DNA of 64,000 nt from Gammaproteobacteria bacterium (GCA_011389885.1 JAABTK010000015.1:1-64000); one strand, 5' to 3'; shown: positions 17,328-26,778, counted from the first letter of the stretch. Numbers and translations: made by a program. The notes: generated by a model from the letters alone, not told the origin.

Positions 17328-18416
17328 CTATTGGTAGAATTCGCTTGAGTCCCCGGGCTGCAAGCGCTCCTTCATCAAGCGCATGAACCGCCAGGCATGG
17401 CGGATTACCAGAAAATAGCCGACAAAGGCCAGCGCGAACAGATAGAACAGCAGGTATTCGGGGATTTGCAGCCAATACCCGGCTACGCCGATGGCGCAGG
17501 CAACCGCCGAAACCCCCAGGATCACCAACACGGTCTCGCGGTCGCTGAAGCCGGCCAGCAGCAGCAGGTGATGAAAGTGCTCGCGATCCGCCTGAAACGG
17601 CGACAGCCCTTTGAGCAGGCGCCGCAGCATCATGGTCACGGTATCGATCAGCGGTACGGCAAACAGCCACAGTGCAGTCACTGGCGTCATCGCCGGGGCC
17701 TCGCCTTGGGTCAGCTCGATAAAGAACCAGCACAGCGTGAAGCCCAGAAACAGGCTGCCGGTGTCGCCCATGAAGACCTTGGCTTTGCCGCTGGCGGTGA
17801 AGCGCCAATTGAACAACAGGAAGGCCGCGATCGCCGCGGCCAACAGCAGCAGCAGGCTGGCCGAGGTTTGATCTCCGGCCAGCGAGGCCAATAAGGCCAT
17901 GGCCAAGGTCGCCAGCAGCGACACCGAGCCGGCGAGGCCGTCCACGCCATCGACCATGTTCAGCGCGTTAATCACCCCCACGGTGGCGAAAATGGTCAGC
18001 GGTAAGGAAAAATCGTGCAGCGGGGTGGCGGTCTCGGGCCAAAAGATCGGCCCCAGCTGATGCAGCTGAACCCCGGCCCCTTCGACCATCACGGCCGCCG
18101 CGAAGATTTGCGCGATAAAGCGGGCCACGGAGGACAGTTCGCGATGATCGTCCAGCATCCCGGTGACCACCAAGATGCCGGCCCCGGTCAGAAAACTGGC
18201 CACCGGCCACTGCTCCAGCTCCAGCACCGCGAGCCCCAGGCAGAAAGCGAGGAACATGCCGAGCCCGCCCACCACCGGCACGGGGCCGGCGTGCAGCTTG
18301 CGGCGGCTCGGCTTGTCCACTAGCTCAAGGCGATGGGCCAGCGGTGGCAGCGCCAGCATCAAAATTACGCATACGGCGAAAACCAAACCGGCGCCGAGCA
18401 AAGTTTCAGTAGGCAT
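17328..18416 (-). CDS. Undecaprenyl-phosphate sugar-1-phosphate transferase (WecA/MraY family)
   Basis: A 362-residue polytopic membrane protein with about ten or eleven membrane spans. It shows the family signatures DKPSRRKLHAGPVPVVGG (first cytoplasmic loop), VVTGMLDDHRELS (DD metal motif), VGVINALNMVDGVDGLAG, AKVFMGDTGSLFLGF and the HFHHLLL histidine motif near the C-terminus. These enzymes move a HexNAc-1-phosphate from UDP-sugar to undecaprenyl phosphate, starting O-antigen or similar glycans. It is transcribed towards fcl and away from the O-antigen ligase-like gene. The sugar (probably GlcNAc) is inferred from family. Confidence 0.9.
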   Translation of the reverse strand: MPTETLLGAGLVFAVCVILMLALPPLAHRLELVDKPSRRKLHAGPVPVVGGLGMFLAFCLGLAVLELEQWPVASFLTGAGILVVTGMLDDHRELSSVARFIAQIFAAAVMVEGAGVQLHQLGPIFWPETATPLHDFSLPLTIFATVGVINALNMVDGVDGLAGSVSLLATLAMALLASLAGDQTSASLLLLLAAAIAAFLLFNWRFTASGKAKVFMGDTGSLFLGFTLCWFFIELTQGEAPAMTPVTALWLFAVPLIDTVTMMLRRLLKGLSPFQADREHFHHLLLLAGFSDRETVLVILGVSAVACAIGVAGYWLQIPEYLLFYLFALAFVGYFLVIRHAWRFMRLMKERLQPGDSSEFYQ

Positions 18417-18498
18417 TTGGACCCTGAGGGAGGATGAGGAGCGGTCACTATACCAAAGAAATCGGTTCTACGCCCGATCCACATCATGCCAGTTTTCG

Positions 18499-18525
18499 CT
18501 TATAATCAACCGCTTGTCTTATAAG
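18499..18525 (+). promoter_or_regulatory. TATAAT promoter with CTTATAA/TTATAAG inverted repeat
   Basis: TATAAT at 18501-18506 is a consensus -10, with TCCACA 17 bases upstream as a weak -35. The arms CTTATAA (18499) and TTATAAG (18519) have centres two helical turns apart, a geometry that fits a dimeric DNA-binding protein. It lies 25-50 bases before the ligase-like gene. Confidence 0.5.
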
Positions 18526-18550
18526 AAGCTGGCAGGATTTCGAGCAGTCT

Positions 18551-20182
18551 ATGGATAAGGTCGAGAAGTGGTTAAAAAAGCCCAAGCGCATCTCCGCGGA
18601 TCGGGGGCTGTTTCTGCTCTTTCTGGGGCTCCTGATTTGGGCGCCCCTACCCCTGGGCAGCAACCGCCCCTGGCTATGGAGTCTGTTGCAGATTTGGGTG
18701 TTCGCCCTCGCCATCGGCTGGCTGACGCTTTACGCCAAAGGCCGGATTCACCCCTCCACGGTGTTTCGTGAGGCCCGGGTCTTTCTGTGGTTGGGCGTGA
18801 TCTGGTTGTGCTGGATCGCCCTGCAATTGATCCCGCTGCCCATCGAATGGGTGCGTTGGCTCTCGCCGCTGGCGGTGGAGCTGCATGAAATGGCCTATTT
18901 CGGGGAAACCCCGCCGGCCTTCCTGGCCCTGACGGCGGACTGGTACGCCACCAGCGAGTTCTTTCTCAAAAGCCTGAGTTATATGCTGGTATTCGCCTTG
19001 GCGGTGCTGCTGCTGCGCACCGAAAAACGCATTCGCGCCACCATTTGGGTGGTGGTTTGGTGCGGGGTGTTTCAGGCGGTCTATGGCGGAATCAACGCGT
19101 TGCAGACCCTGGAGGTGGCCCACGGCACCTTCGTTAACCGCAACCACATGGCCGGTTACCTGGAGATCGCCCTGGGCGTCGGCCTGGGGCTGTTGATGGC
19201 GGACATCGGCGATACCGAAGCGGCCACCTGGCGGCAACGCACGCGGGACCTGGTGAAGTGGCTGCTGAGCCCCAAAATGCGCCTGCGGGTGCTGTTGGCG
19301 GTGATGGTGGTGGGGCTGGTGTTGACCCGCTCGCGCATGGGCAACTCGGCGTTTTTCGCCAGCCTGCTAATCGTCGGCGGCATCTGGCTGCTGGCGGTGC
19401 GCAAGCGCTCCTTCGGCGCGGCGCTGATCGTACTAATCAGCATCCTGCTGGTGGATATCTACATCCTGGGTCACCTATTCGGCCTCGAAGAGGTGGTGCA
19501 ACGGCTGCAAGAGACCTCGGCCGAGACCGAAAACCGCGACGAGGTGAACCGCGACATGCTGGAGTATTTGCAGGCCTATCCCATCGTGGGCAGCGGCGGC
19601 GGCACCTTTTACTCCCATTACCCGAGCTTCCGCGGGGCCGATACCGCCGGAACCTATTTCCTGTTCGCCCACAACGATTACCTGCAAATGGCGGTGGAGA
19701 CCGGCGTCCCCGGCTTTCTGCTCATCGGCCTAATGGTGCTGACCTCGCTTTGGATGGCCCTTAAGGCGATCTTCAAACGCAAGGATCCTTTGTCGAGGGG
19801 GTTGGGGTTCGGCGCCCTGATGGGCCTGCTGGCGATCCTGATCCACTCCAGCGTGGACTTCAATCTGCAAATCCCGGCCAATGCGAGCCTGTTTATGCTG
19901 CTGTTGGCGCTGGCCTGGATCGGGGCCAAGCGGCCGAGCCATGCTCGCGGCCGCCGCCGCGGGGCGCCCCAAGGCGGGGCCGAGGCGGGAGAAGAAGAGG
20001 AAGAAGATGGCCCCGGCTTTCGGGTGGCGCCGGTGACGCCGGGCGAATTGGGGGTGAATATCGACGCCGCCCAAGAGGCCCCGGCGCAGGAGCGGGGGCC
20101 GAGCATTTTCCGTCAGCCGTGGGATGTGGGCATCCACTATCGCTACACCCAGGGGCCGCAGGATCGGGGGCAAGAAGATTAG
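18551..20182 (+). CDS. O-antigen ligase/polymerase-like membrane protein (Wzy_C family)
   Basis: A 543-residue protein with about 11-12 hydrophobic segments and a large periplasmic loop. It has the conserved Wzy_C/WaaL features HGTFVNRNHMAGYLEIALG, LVLTRSRMGNSAFFASL (Arg-rich catalytic loop), VGSGGGTFYSHYPSFR and FAHNDYLQMAVETGVPGFLL (the conserved H-N-D). These join lipid-linked glycan to an acceptor or polymerise it. Beyond residue 460 there is an unusual cytoplasmic tail: a basic patch (SHARGRRRGAP), then an acidic stretch (AGEEEEEDGPG) and a low-complexity end. The tail is not needed for the fold and its role is unknown. Confidence 0.85.
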   Translation: MDKVEKWLKKPKRISADRGLFLLFLGLLIWAPLPLGSNRPWLWSLLQIWVFALAIGWLTLYAKGRIHPSTVFREARVFLWLGVIWLCWIALQLIPLPIEWVRWLSPLAVELHEMAYFGETPPAFLALTADWYATSEFFLKSLSYMLVFALAVLLLRTEKRIRATIWVVVWCGVFQAVYGGINALQTLEVAHGTFVNRNHMAGYLEIALGVGLGLLMADIGDTEAATWRQRTRDLVKWLLSPKMRLRVLLAVMVVGLVLTRSRMGNSAFFASLLIVGGIWLLAVRKRSFGAALIVLISILLVDIYILGHLFGLEEVVQRLQETSAETENRDEVNRDMLEYLQAYPIVGSGGGTFYSHYPSFRGADTAGTYFLFAHNDYLQMAVETGVPGFLLIGLMVLTSLWMALKAIFKRKDPLSRGLGFGALMGLLAILIHSSVDFNLQIPANASLFMLLLALAWIGAKRPSHARGRRRGAPQGGAEAGEEEEEDGPGFRVAPVTPGELGVNIDAAQEAPAQERGPSIFRQPWDVGIHYRYTQGPQDRGQED

Positions 20183-20198
20183 CGATTGGACGGCCTTT

Positions 20199-20204
20199 TA
20201 TAGT
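20199..20204 (+). promoter_or_regulatory. Candidate -10 of prfB
   Basis: TATAGT lies 36 bases before the prfB ATG in a short, locally AT-rich gap. No good -35 is visible at the usual distance, so this is only a tentative call. Confidence 0.3.
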
Positions 20205-20239
20205 AAACTACGCGGCTTCGTTTTTCACGGGTGGGCACT

Positions 20240-21338
20240 ATGCAGGATACCAACCAAATACTTGGCAAGATCACCGATCTGCAGGGGCGCGTTGAGTCCC
20301 TGAGGGGGTATCTTTGACTATGCGGGCAAGCAAGAGCAACTGACCGAGGTCCAGCGCGAGCTGGAACAGCCGATGGTGTGGGACGCTCCCGAGCGGGCGC
20401 AAGCCCTCGGCAAGGAGCGCGCCGCGCTGGAGGCTGTGGTGGTCAATATGGATGAGCTGGCAGGCGGCCTTGCCGATTCGCGGGATCTGCTGGAAATGGC
20501 CATTGAGGAGCAGGACGACGCCGCCGTGGATTCGGTGGTCGCGGACCTAGACGGGTTCGAGAAGCGGGTCAACGAACTGGAATTTCGCCGCATGTTTTCC
20601 GGCGAAATGGACCCGAGCAATGCCTTTGTGGATATTCAGGCCGGCTCCGGCGGCACCGAAGCCCAGGACTGGGCGGAGATGTTGCTGCGCATGTATCTGC
20701 GCTGGGGCGAGGCCCAGGGCTTTAAGACCGAGCTAATGGAGGTCTCCCCCGGGGATGTGGCCGGGATCAAATCCGCCACGGTCAAGTTTGATGGCGAGTA
20801 CGCCTTTGGCTGGCTGCGGACCGAAATCGGCGTGCATCGGCTGGTGCGCAAGTCGCCGTTCGATTCGGGCAACCGCCGCCATACGTCCTTCGCCGCGGTG
20901 TTCGTATCGCCCGAGATCGATGACTCGATCGAGGTCGAGATTAACCCCGCCGACTTGCGCATCGACGTTTACCGCGCCAGCGGCGCCGGCGGCCAGCATG
21001 TCAACCGCACCGAATCCGCGGTCCGCATCACCCACAACCCCACAGGCGTGGTGGTGCAGTGTCAGAACGACCGCTCCCAGCACAAGAACAAGGATCAGGC
21101 CATGAGGCAGTTGAAGGCCAAGCTGTACGAGCTGGAGATCCAAAAGCGCAATGCCGACCAGCAGGTGCTGGAGGAGTCGAAGTCCGATATCGGCTGGGGC
21201 AGTCAGATCCGCTCCTATGTGCTCGACCAATCCCGCATCAAGGACCTGCGCACCCATGTGGAAACGGGCAACACCCAGGCGGTGTTGGACGGCGGTTTGA
21301 ATCTGTTCATCGAGGCCAGCCTCAAGAGCGGGCTTTAA
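20240..21338 (+). CDS. prfB: Peptide chain release factor 2 (programmed +1 frameshift)
   Basis: RF2 ends translation at UGA and UAA. The first 25 codons (20240-20314) end at an in-frame TGA (20315-20317). Reading continues in the +1 frame from 20316, giving 365 residues, the normal length. The slip site is the standard one: AGGGGG Shine-Dalgarno-like sequence, then TAT CTT TGA C. In the second frame are the UGA-recognition SPF in [17 protein letters not shown] and the catalytic GGQ in [16 protein letters not shown]2 controls its own level because low RF2 favours the shift. lysS follows 43 bases downstream, the usual prfB-lysS operon. Confidence 0.97.
20303..20318 (+). promoter_or_regulatory. 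prfB programmed frameshift site
   Basis: AGGGGGTATCTTTGAC: an internal Shine-Dalgarno-like AGGGGG three bases before the slippery CTT and the UGA stop with C as the fourth base. This is the canonical RF2 autoregulatory signal. Confidence 0.95.
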
Positions 21339-21381
21339 TCCTCACCCCCCGGTATTTCAAGGCAAACAGGCTGAAGGTCTC

Positions 21382-22872
21382 ATGACAGAACAGTTGGATG
21401 AAAACAAGCTGATCGCCCAGCGGCGGGAAAAACTCGCTCGCTTGCGTGAGAACGGCGTCGCATTCCCGAACGACTTTCGGCGCAACGGGGTGGCCGGCGA
21501 GCTGCATGCCGAATACGGCGAAAAGACGCCGCAGGAGCTGGAGGCCGCCAACCTGCGGGTGCGGGTGGCCGGCCGCATGATGAGCCGGCGGGTGATGGGC
21601 AAGGCCAGCTTCGCCCACTTACAGGACATGTCCGGACGCATTCAACTCTTCGTGCAGCGCGACAGCCTGCCCGAGGGCCTGTACCCCGCGTTTAAAAAGG
21701 ATTGGGACCTCGGCGACATCATCGGCGCCGAAGGGGTGTTATTCAAGACCAAGACCGGCGAACTCTCGGTGCGCTGCGAGGCGATGGTGCTGCTCACCAA
21801 GTCGCTGCGCCCGCTGCCGGAGAAATTCCACGGCCTCACCGATCAGGAACAGCGCTACCGCCAGCGCTACCTGGATTTGATCATGAACGAGGCCTCGCGC
21901 GAGACCTTTCGGATCCGTAGCCGCGTCGTGCAAGGCCTGCGCGATTATTTGGATCTCAAGGGCTTCCTTGAGGTCGAGACCCCGATGATGCAGGTGATCC
22001 CCGGCGGGGCCGCGGCGCGCCCCTTCATCACCCGCCACAACGCCCTGGATATGGAGCTGTTTTTGCGGGTCGCGCCGGAACTCTACCTCAAGCGCCTGGT
22101 GGTGGGCGGCTTCGAAAAGGTTTACGAAATCAACCGCAACTTCCGCAACGAGGGCCTCTCCACCCGCCACAACCCCGAATTCACCATGCTCGAATTCTAC
22201 CAGGCCTATGCGGATTACCTGGACCTGCTCGACCTCACCGAGGACATGCTGCGCACCGTGGCCCAAGCGGTATTGGGCACGACTGTGATCGAATATCAAG
22301 GCGAGTCGTACGACTTCGGGCAGCCCTTTCAGCGCCTGACGGTGAAGCAAGCGATTCTGCATTTCAATCCGGATCTCACCGCCGCCGACCTGGATGACTC
22401 GGAGCGCGCGCGCGCGCTGGCGGGGCGGTTGGAGATCCCGCTCAAGCCCAGCTATGGGCTGGGCAAGGTGCAGATTGAGATCTTCGAAAAGACCGTCGAG
22501 CATCGCCTGATGCAGCCGACCTTTATCACCGCCTATCCCACCGAGGTCTCGCCGCTGGCCCGGCGCAATGACGCCGACCCCTTCGTTACCGATCGCTTCG
22601 AATTCTTTGTCGGCGGGCGCGAAATCGCCAACGGCTTTTCGGAGTTGAACGATGCCGAGGACCAGGCCGAGCGGTTCCGCAAACAGGTGAGTGAGAAAGA
22701 GGCCGGGGACGCCGAGGCCATGCACTTCGACGCGGATTATGTGCGGGCGCTGGAATACGGCATGCCCCCCACCGCGGGCGAGGGCATCGGCATCGACCGC
22801 TTGGTGATGCTGTTCACCGACTCCCCCTCGATTCGCGACGTATTGCTGTTTCCGCACATGCGCCCGGAGTAA
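21382..22872 (+). CDS. lysS: Lysyl-tRNA synthetase (class II)
   Basis: A 496-residue class II synthetase that charges tRNA-Lys. The N-terminal OB-fold anticodon-binding domain includes [20 protein letters not shown]. Motif 1 is around [20 protein letters not shown], motif 2 is [20 protein letters not shown] and motif 3 is [13 protein letters not shown]. Length and order match bacterial LysRS. It follows prfB and ends just before a strong bidirectional terminator. Confidence 0.97.
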   Translation: MTEQLDENKLIAQRREKLARLRENGVAFPNDFRRNGVAGELHAEYGEKTPQELEAANLRVRVAGRMMSRRVMGKASFAHLQDMSGRIQLFVQRDSLPEGLYPAFKKDWDLGDIIGAEGVLFKTKTGELSVRCEAMVLLTKSLRPLPEKFHGLTDQEQRYRQRYLDLIMNEASRETFRIRSRVVQGLRDYLDLKGFLEVETPMMQVIPGGAAARPFITRHNALDMELFLRVAPELYLKRLVVGGFEKVYEINRNFRNEGLSTRHNPEFTMLEFYQAYADYLDLLDLTEDMLRTVAQAVLGTTVIEYQGESYDFGQPFQRLTVKQAILHFNPDLTAADLDDSERARALAGRLEIPLKPSYGLGKVQIEIFEKTVEHRLMQPTFITAYPTEVSPLARRNDADPFVTDRFEFFVGGREIANGFSELNDAEDQAERFRKQVSEKEAGDAEAMHFDADYVRALEYGMPPTAGEGIGIDRLVMLFTDSPSIRDVLLFPHMRPE

Positions 22873-22893
22873 AGGGCGTAAAGGGCGGCTGAC

Positions 22894-22933
22894 AAAAAAA
22901 GCCCTGGCCACGCAAGTGGTCAGGGCTTTTTTT
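22894..22933 (+). terminator. Rho-independent terminator, probably bidirectional
   Basis: A-tract, GCCCTGGCCAC, loop GCAA, GTGGTCAGGGC and T-tract. The stem is 11 bases with one G-T pair, with seven A on one side and seven T on the other. It can stop lysS from the left and the convergent H-NS-like gene from the right. Confidence 0.93.
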
Positions 22934-22979
22934 ATCTCCGCTCGGGGCCATGGCGGCCCCGGACCTCAGTCTCGACCGC

Positions 22980-23453
22980 TTAGTCGATGCGGCACTCATC
23001 CATGAACTGATCCAGCCCCAGCCGCTCGGCGTGGGCCTTGACCAGCTTGGGCCGCGGACCCTTTTCTTTGACATCGAACACGCGCTCCAGATCGTCCGGG
23101 ATGTTCGTGTACTTGCCGGCCGGGATCTTGATCGCGACTTTTTTCTTGCCGCGCTTCTTCTTCGCCCGTTTCTTGGTGGCCTTCGGCTTTTCTGCGGTTG
23201 GGGTCTGCGCCTGCGCCTTGGCGTCCTGCTTGAGCCGGTGGCGCTCCACCTTGTTCACCACGCGCTTGGCATCCCTGTAGATGTACATAATGAAGGCGTC
23301 AAGGGAGACTTCCGACTGCTCCAGCCGCCTCTTGAGTTCCTCATACACACCGTCGAGGGCGGCGCGCTCGTGCTCCTCCTTCTGCTTCTCTTCCTCCAGG
23401 CTTTCCAGCTTGTTACGGAGGGATTCGATTTCTTTTTCGATCGCTGTGTTCAT
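22980..23453 (-). CDS. H-NS-like nucleoid-associated protein (putative)
   Basis: A 157-residue protein with three parts. The first is an N-terminal coiled coil (about residues 1-50, IEKEIESLRNKLESLEEE). The second is a strongly basic linker (about 90-108, KPKATKKRAKKKRGKKK). The third is a small C-terminal domain with KEKGPRPKLVKAHAERLGL followed by DQFMDE. The order oligomerisation coil, basic linker, G-x-R-P motif and short helix resembles H-NS-type proteins, whose C-terminus carries a GxGRxP-type minor-groove motif. The match is by pattern only; other coiled-coil DNA-binding proteins are possible. It has its own strong promoter in AT-rich DNA and ends at the shared terminator. Confidence 0.5.
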   Translation of the reverse strand: MNTAIEKEIESLRNKLESLEEEKQKEEHERAALDGVYEELKRRLEQSEVSLDAFIMYIYRDAKRVVNKVERHRLKQDAKAQAQTPTAEKPKATKKRAKKKRGKKKVAIKIPAGKYTNIPDDLERVFDVKEKGPRPKLVKAHAERLGLDQFMDECRID

Positions 23454-23772
23454 AGATGCAGGTTGTCCTGTGGTTGATGATTGAAGAGGATCGCCCGGCG
23501 ATATTGGCGCAATCTCGGGTCGTCCGCCGAGGTCGGTTTGGCGGGTTGCGCTTACGCCGACCGAGGTTGAAAGCCGTTATTCAGGTGTAATAGTAAATTC
23601 AAATCCAGAAGAAATCAAAAAATATTTGAAGGGCGCTAACGAAAAATCTCAATTAGGCTTTGCGGCGACGGCGGGAGGAAGAGGCGGAGGCCCCTGCGGC
23701 GGCGCCTCAGATAAGGGGGCGGGATTGCGATCACCGACCGGCGGCCGGCCGCAATCCCGAATAATCATGCTG
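23454..23772. other. Intergenic region with the promoter of the H-NS-like gene
   Basis: No gene is supported in these 319 bases. The stretch near 23580-23640 is much richer in A+T than its surroundings and carries a near-consensus minus-strand promoter. The part next to ygfZ is low-complexity GC-rich sequence. Confidence 0.6.
23590..23618 (-). promoter_or_regulatory. Sigma70 promoter for the H-NS-like gene
   Basis: On the minus strand TTGATT and TACTAT are 17 bases apart. Transcription would start near 23583 and give a leader of about 130 nt. The surrounding sequence is AT-rich, which would suit autoregulation by an AT-binding protein. Confidence 0.65.
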
Positions 23773-24774
23773 TTAATCGTCGCAGCGGTAGGGGAGGTCG
23801 AGCACCTGAATCTTAGGCCCGGCGGCGCCTTCGAGACGGAGGTCGTCCGCCTCCAGGCCGGCTTGTTCGATCACGCTCAGCATTTCGCATACGCCCGATT
23901 CGTTCCTGACCGCCGCTACAATGGACCCGGCCCCTTGGCCGGATTTAGAAGCGGCGCCGGAATGAATGGCCTCGCCCGGCGCCGGGCAGATCAGCGCAGA
24001 GGCCGTCGCTCGATACATGCGGCGTTTGACCTTGCCGAGGTATTTCATCCGGGCCACCACTTCCTGGCCGGTATAACAGCCTTTGTCAAAGCTTACGCCG
24101 CCGAGGGCGGGCAGGTTGAGCATTTGCGGTATAAAGCGCTCGCTGGTGGCCGCGAACACCGTCGGCAGGCCGCTGCGGATATCCTGCAACAGCCAGGCCT
24201 CGCGCTCGGCGATCTCGGCATCGGCCGCCAGCCGGCTCCAAACCGAGCGGGCGTAGTCATCCGCCGCCGCCAGGATAAAACGCCCCCCGGGGAGGCGAAT
24301 CACGGAGGCGGCCGCGCCCTCGGTGCAGGTCCAGTCATCCGCGGGCGCCTCGACCCCCGTTGCGGCGATGGCGGCCGCGGCCGTTTCACCGCCGACCCCC
24401 AGCGCCAGCATGCCCTCGCTGACATCCTCGATCTTCACCTTGGACATGAGCACATACATCGAAAGCTTCTTGGTGATCAGCGGCACGCTGTCGAGCGGCA
24501 GCCAGAGATAATAGGCGCCCGCGCGCCGGAACAACAGAAAAGTCGCCAGCATGCGACCCTTCGGGGTGCAAAAAGCGCCGACACGAGCGGCCTCCCCATT
24601 TACTTTCTTCACGTCCACAGTAAACTGTCCCTGCAGGAACGGTTCTGCGTCTTCGCCGCTGACGCGGATCAACCCCCATGCGGAGAGGTCGTAAAGCGTC
24701 AGCGACGCTGAAGGCCCTTCCGCCGCGGTGCGCGGGGGCCGATCGCCGATCATTTGCTGCCAGTTCGCGTTCAT
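23773..24774 (-). CDS. ygfZ: Folate-binding Fe-S cluster repair protein YgfZ
   Basis: A 333-residue YgfZ/IBA57-type protein of the GcvT-like fold. It helps maintain certain Fe-S enzymes such as MiaB in E. coli, using tetrahydrofolate. The family signature K-G-C-Y-x-G-Q-E is present (SFDKGCYTGQEVVARMKYLG). Other marks are SGEDAEPFLQGQFTVDV, AFCTPKGRMLATFLLF and the C-terminal KVKRRMYRA barrel region. It diverges from the RNB nuclease gene. Long open frames on the opposite strand are shadows of this gene. Confidence 0.93.
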   Translation of the reverse strand: MNANWQQMIGDRPPRTAAEGPSASLTLYDLSAWGLIRVSGEDAEPFLQGQFTVDVKKVNGEAARVGAFCTPKGRMLATFLLFRRAGAYYLWLPLDSVPLITKKLSMYVLMSKVKIEDVSEGMLALGVGGETAAAAIAATGVEAPADDWTCTEGAAASVIRLPGGRFILAAADDYARSVWSRLAADAEIAEREAWLLQDIRSGLPTVFAATSERFIPQMLNLPALGGVSFDKGCYTGQEVVARMKYLGKVKRRMYRATASALICPAPGEAIHSGAASKSGQGAGSIVAAVRNESGVCEMLSVIEQAGLEADDLRLEGAAGPKIQVLDLPYRCDD

Positions 24775-24868
24775 TTAGCCTGCCTTTTTGGGTTAGGGTA
24801 TCCAGCTCGGGATTGGGTCCGTGCGGACCGATTTCAAATCCAGACCAACTCTTTTGTCAAGGTGATCG

Positions 24869-26692
24869 ATGTCTCAATACCCCCCCCGTCCCGCCAGTCT
24901 GGCGCTGTATAAACAAGCCCCCGCGCTGGTGGGCGCGGTCGCGGAAAAAATCGAAATCAGTCTGCCGGGCGGCGGCGTCAAGCGCGTGCGGCCGAAGGAT
25001 TTGCAAATCCTGCACCCCGGCCCGCTGGCCGATTTGGATGCGCTGCGGCCCGCCGTCGGCGACGTGAGCGAGGCCTGGGAGCTGCTCGCCGGCAGCGAAA
25101 CCGATCTCAAAGAGGTGGCGGAGTTGGCCTTCGGTGAATTCACCCCGAATGCGGCCTGGTCGGTTTGGCAGTTATTGGCCGACGGGCTTTATTTCACCGG
25201 CGAGCCCTGGAAAATCCAAGCGGTTTCGGAGGCGGAGGTGGCGCGGGTGCAGCAGGAGCGTCAGGCCAAGGCGCAGGCTGAGCAGGAATGGAGCGCCTTC
25301 ATTGAGCGCATGCGACGGGGTGAAATGGCGGCCGATGACCGCAAGCGCTTGGCGGAGGTGGAGCGCTTGGCCTTGGGGCAGGGCGAATCCAGCCGCATCC
25401 TTCAGGCCTTGGGCCACCCCGAAAAACCGGAATTCGCCCATCGGTTCCTGGTGTCCTTGGGCTATTGGACCGAGACCCACAACCCATACCCCCAGCGCCA
25501 AGGCCTGCCGCTGGAAGACCCGGCGCTGGAGATGCCGCCGCTCGGCGCGGCCGCCCGCGAGGATTTGACCCATCTGCCGGCGTTCGCCATCGACGACGCC
25601 TGGAGCCATGACCCGGACGATGCGATCAGCCTCGATGGCGAGCGCATTTGGGTGCATATCGCCGATGCGGGCGCCCTGATCGCGCCCGACTCGGCGGCGG
25701 ACCTAGAGGCCCGCGCCCGCACCGGCAACCTCTACCTGCCCGAGCGCACCGTACACATGCTGCCCCCGGCGGCCACCCTGGAGCTGGGGCTCGGGCTGCA
25801 AGACACCTCGCCGGCGCTGTCGGTGTGCTTTACGGTCACGGCGCAAGGCGAGCTGGAGGCGATTCGGCTGGTGCAGAGCCGGCTGCGGGTGACCCGCTAC
25901 AGCTATGCCGAGGCCGAGGGCCTAATGGGTGAGGCCCCGTTTGCGCAACTGCTGGCCGCGGCGCGGCGTTTTCAAGAGCGCCGGATGGCGGCTGGTGCGG
26001 TGAATATCGACCTGCCCGAGGCCTCGGTGCGGGTGCGCGGCGAGGAGATCCTCATCGCCCCGCTGGAGCGCCACAGCAGTCGCGAAATGGTCACCGAGTG
26101 TATGCTCATGGCCGGCGAGGCGGTGGCCCGTTATGCGCTGGAAAACGCCCTGCCCATCCCCTTCGTCAGCCAGCCGCCGCCGGCGACCGCGGCCCGCCCC
26201 AGCGCCCCGGCCGAGACCTACGCCTTTCGCAAGACCCTCAAGCCCAGCCAGGTGAAGACCCTGGAAGAGCCGCACTCCGGCCTCGGCCTGCCGCTTTACA
26301 CCCGGGTCACCAGCCCCCTGCGCCGCTACCTGGACCTGGTGACCCACCAGCAACTACTGGCCCACCTGCAAGGGACCGCGCCCATGGACGCGGACCAGGT
26401 GGCGGAGCGCATCGGCGCGGCGATGGCCGTGAGCGGCGGGCTGCGCAAGGCCGAGCGCTTCTCCAACCTGCACTGGAAGCTGATCTTCCTGCAACGCCAC
26501 CCCGGCTGGCAGGGCGACGGCGTGGTGGTGGAGGTGCAGGAGCGCCGCGCGACGGTGCTGATCCCAGAGCTGGCGATGGAGACCAAAATCCGCCTCAATC
26601 AAGAGCCGGCGCTGGATTCCTGGCTGCGGTTGCAGATTCGGGAGCTCGACGTGCCGGCCCAGGTCGCATGGTTTCGAGTCCTAAAGAGCTGA
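24869..26692 (+). CDS. RNB-domain exoribonuclease (RNase II/R family)
   Basis: A 607-residue protein with a divergent N-terminal region and a catalytic RNB domain from about residue 230. The metal site is seen in AIDDAWSHDPDDAISLDG, the equivalent of the RNase II acidic cluster with D-x-D-D. Further RNB motifs are VHIADAGALIAPDS, ARARTGNLYLPERTVHMLPP, EMVTECMLMAGEAVARY and LYTRVTSPLRRYLDLVTHQQLLAHL (RNA-end binding). It is shorter than RNase II/R and the cold-shock and S1 domains are not obvious, so substrate range may differ. It should degrade single-stranded RNA 3' to 5'. It ends directly in a terminator. Confidence 0.85.
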   Translation: MSQYPPRPASLALYKQAPALVGAVAEKIEISLPGGGVKRVRPKDLQILHPGPLADLDALRPAVGDVSEAWELLAGSETDLKEVAELAFGEFTPNAAWSVWQLLADGLYFTGEPWKIQAVSEAEVARVQQERQAKAQAEQEWSAFIERMRRGEMAADDRKRLAEVERLALGQGESSRILQALGHPEKPEFAHRFLVSLGYWTETHNPYPQRQGLPLEDPALEMPPLGAAAREDLTHLPAFAIDDAWSHDPDDAISLDGERIWVHIADAGALIAPDSAADLEARARTGNLYLPERTVHMLPPAATLELGLGLQDTSPALSVCFTVTAQGELEAIRLVQSRLRVTRYSYAEAEGLMGEAPFAQLLAAARRFQERRMAAGAVNIDLPEASVRVRGEEILIAPLERHSSREMVTECMLMAGEAVARYALENALPIPFVSQPPPATAARPSAPAETYAFRKTLKPSQVKTLEEPHSGLGLPLYTRVTSPLRRYLDLVTHQQLLAHLQGTAPMDADQVAERIGAAMAVSGGLRKAERFSNLHWKLIFLQRHPGWQGDGVVVEVQERRATVLIPELAMETKIRLNQEPALDSWLRLQIRELDVPAQVAWFRVLKS

Positions 26693-26716
26693 TCGAGCGG
26701 AAGACGCTCGATTTTT
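26692..26716 (+). terminator. Rho-independent terminator after the RNB nuclease gene
   Basis: ATCGAGCG, loop GAAGA, CGCTCGAT, followed by TTTT and CC. The stem begins in the last base of the stop codon. It separates the nuclease gene from the 74-residue protein / Rad50-like operon. Confidence 0.85.
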
Positions 26717-26730
26717 CCGCCGGGTCTTTC

Positions 26731-26736
26731 TATACT
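26731..26736 (+). promoter_or_regulatory. Candidate -10 of the Rad50-like operon
   Basis: TATACT lies 43 bases before the ATG of the 74-residue protein and just after the terminator. The -35 position falls within the terminator and is not well matched. Confidence 0.35.
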
Positions 26737-26778
26737 GGGCGGGGAACTTTCCCCACTCCCAGACCACGGAGCACAACA

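Noticed and set aside
23626-24711. A 361-codon plus-strand frame opposite ygfZ
   Set aside because: It overlaps ygfZ fully, including the KGCYTGQE signature on the other strand, and its translation has no family features.
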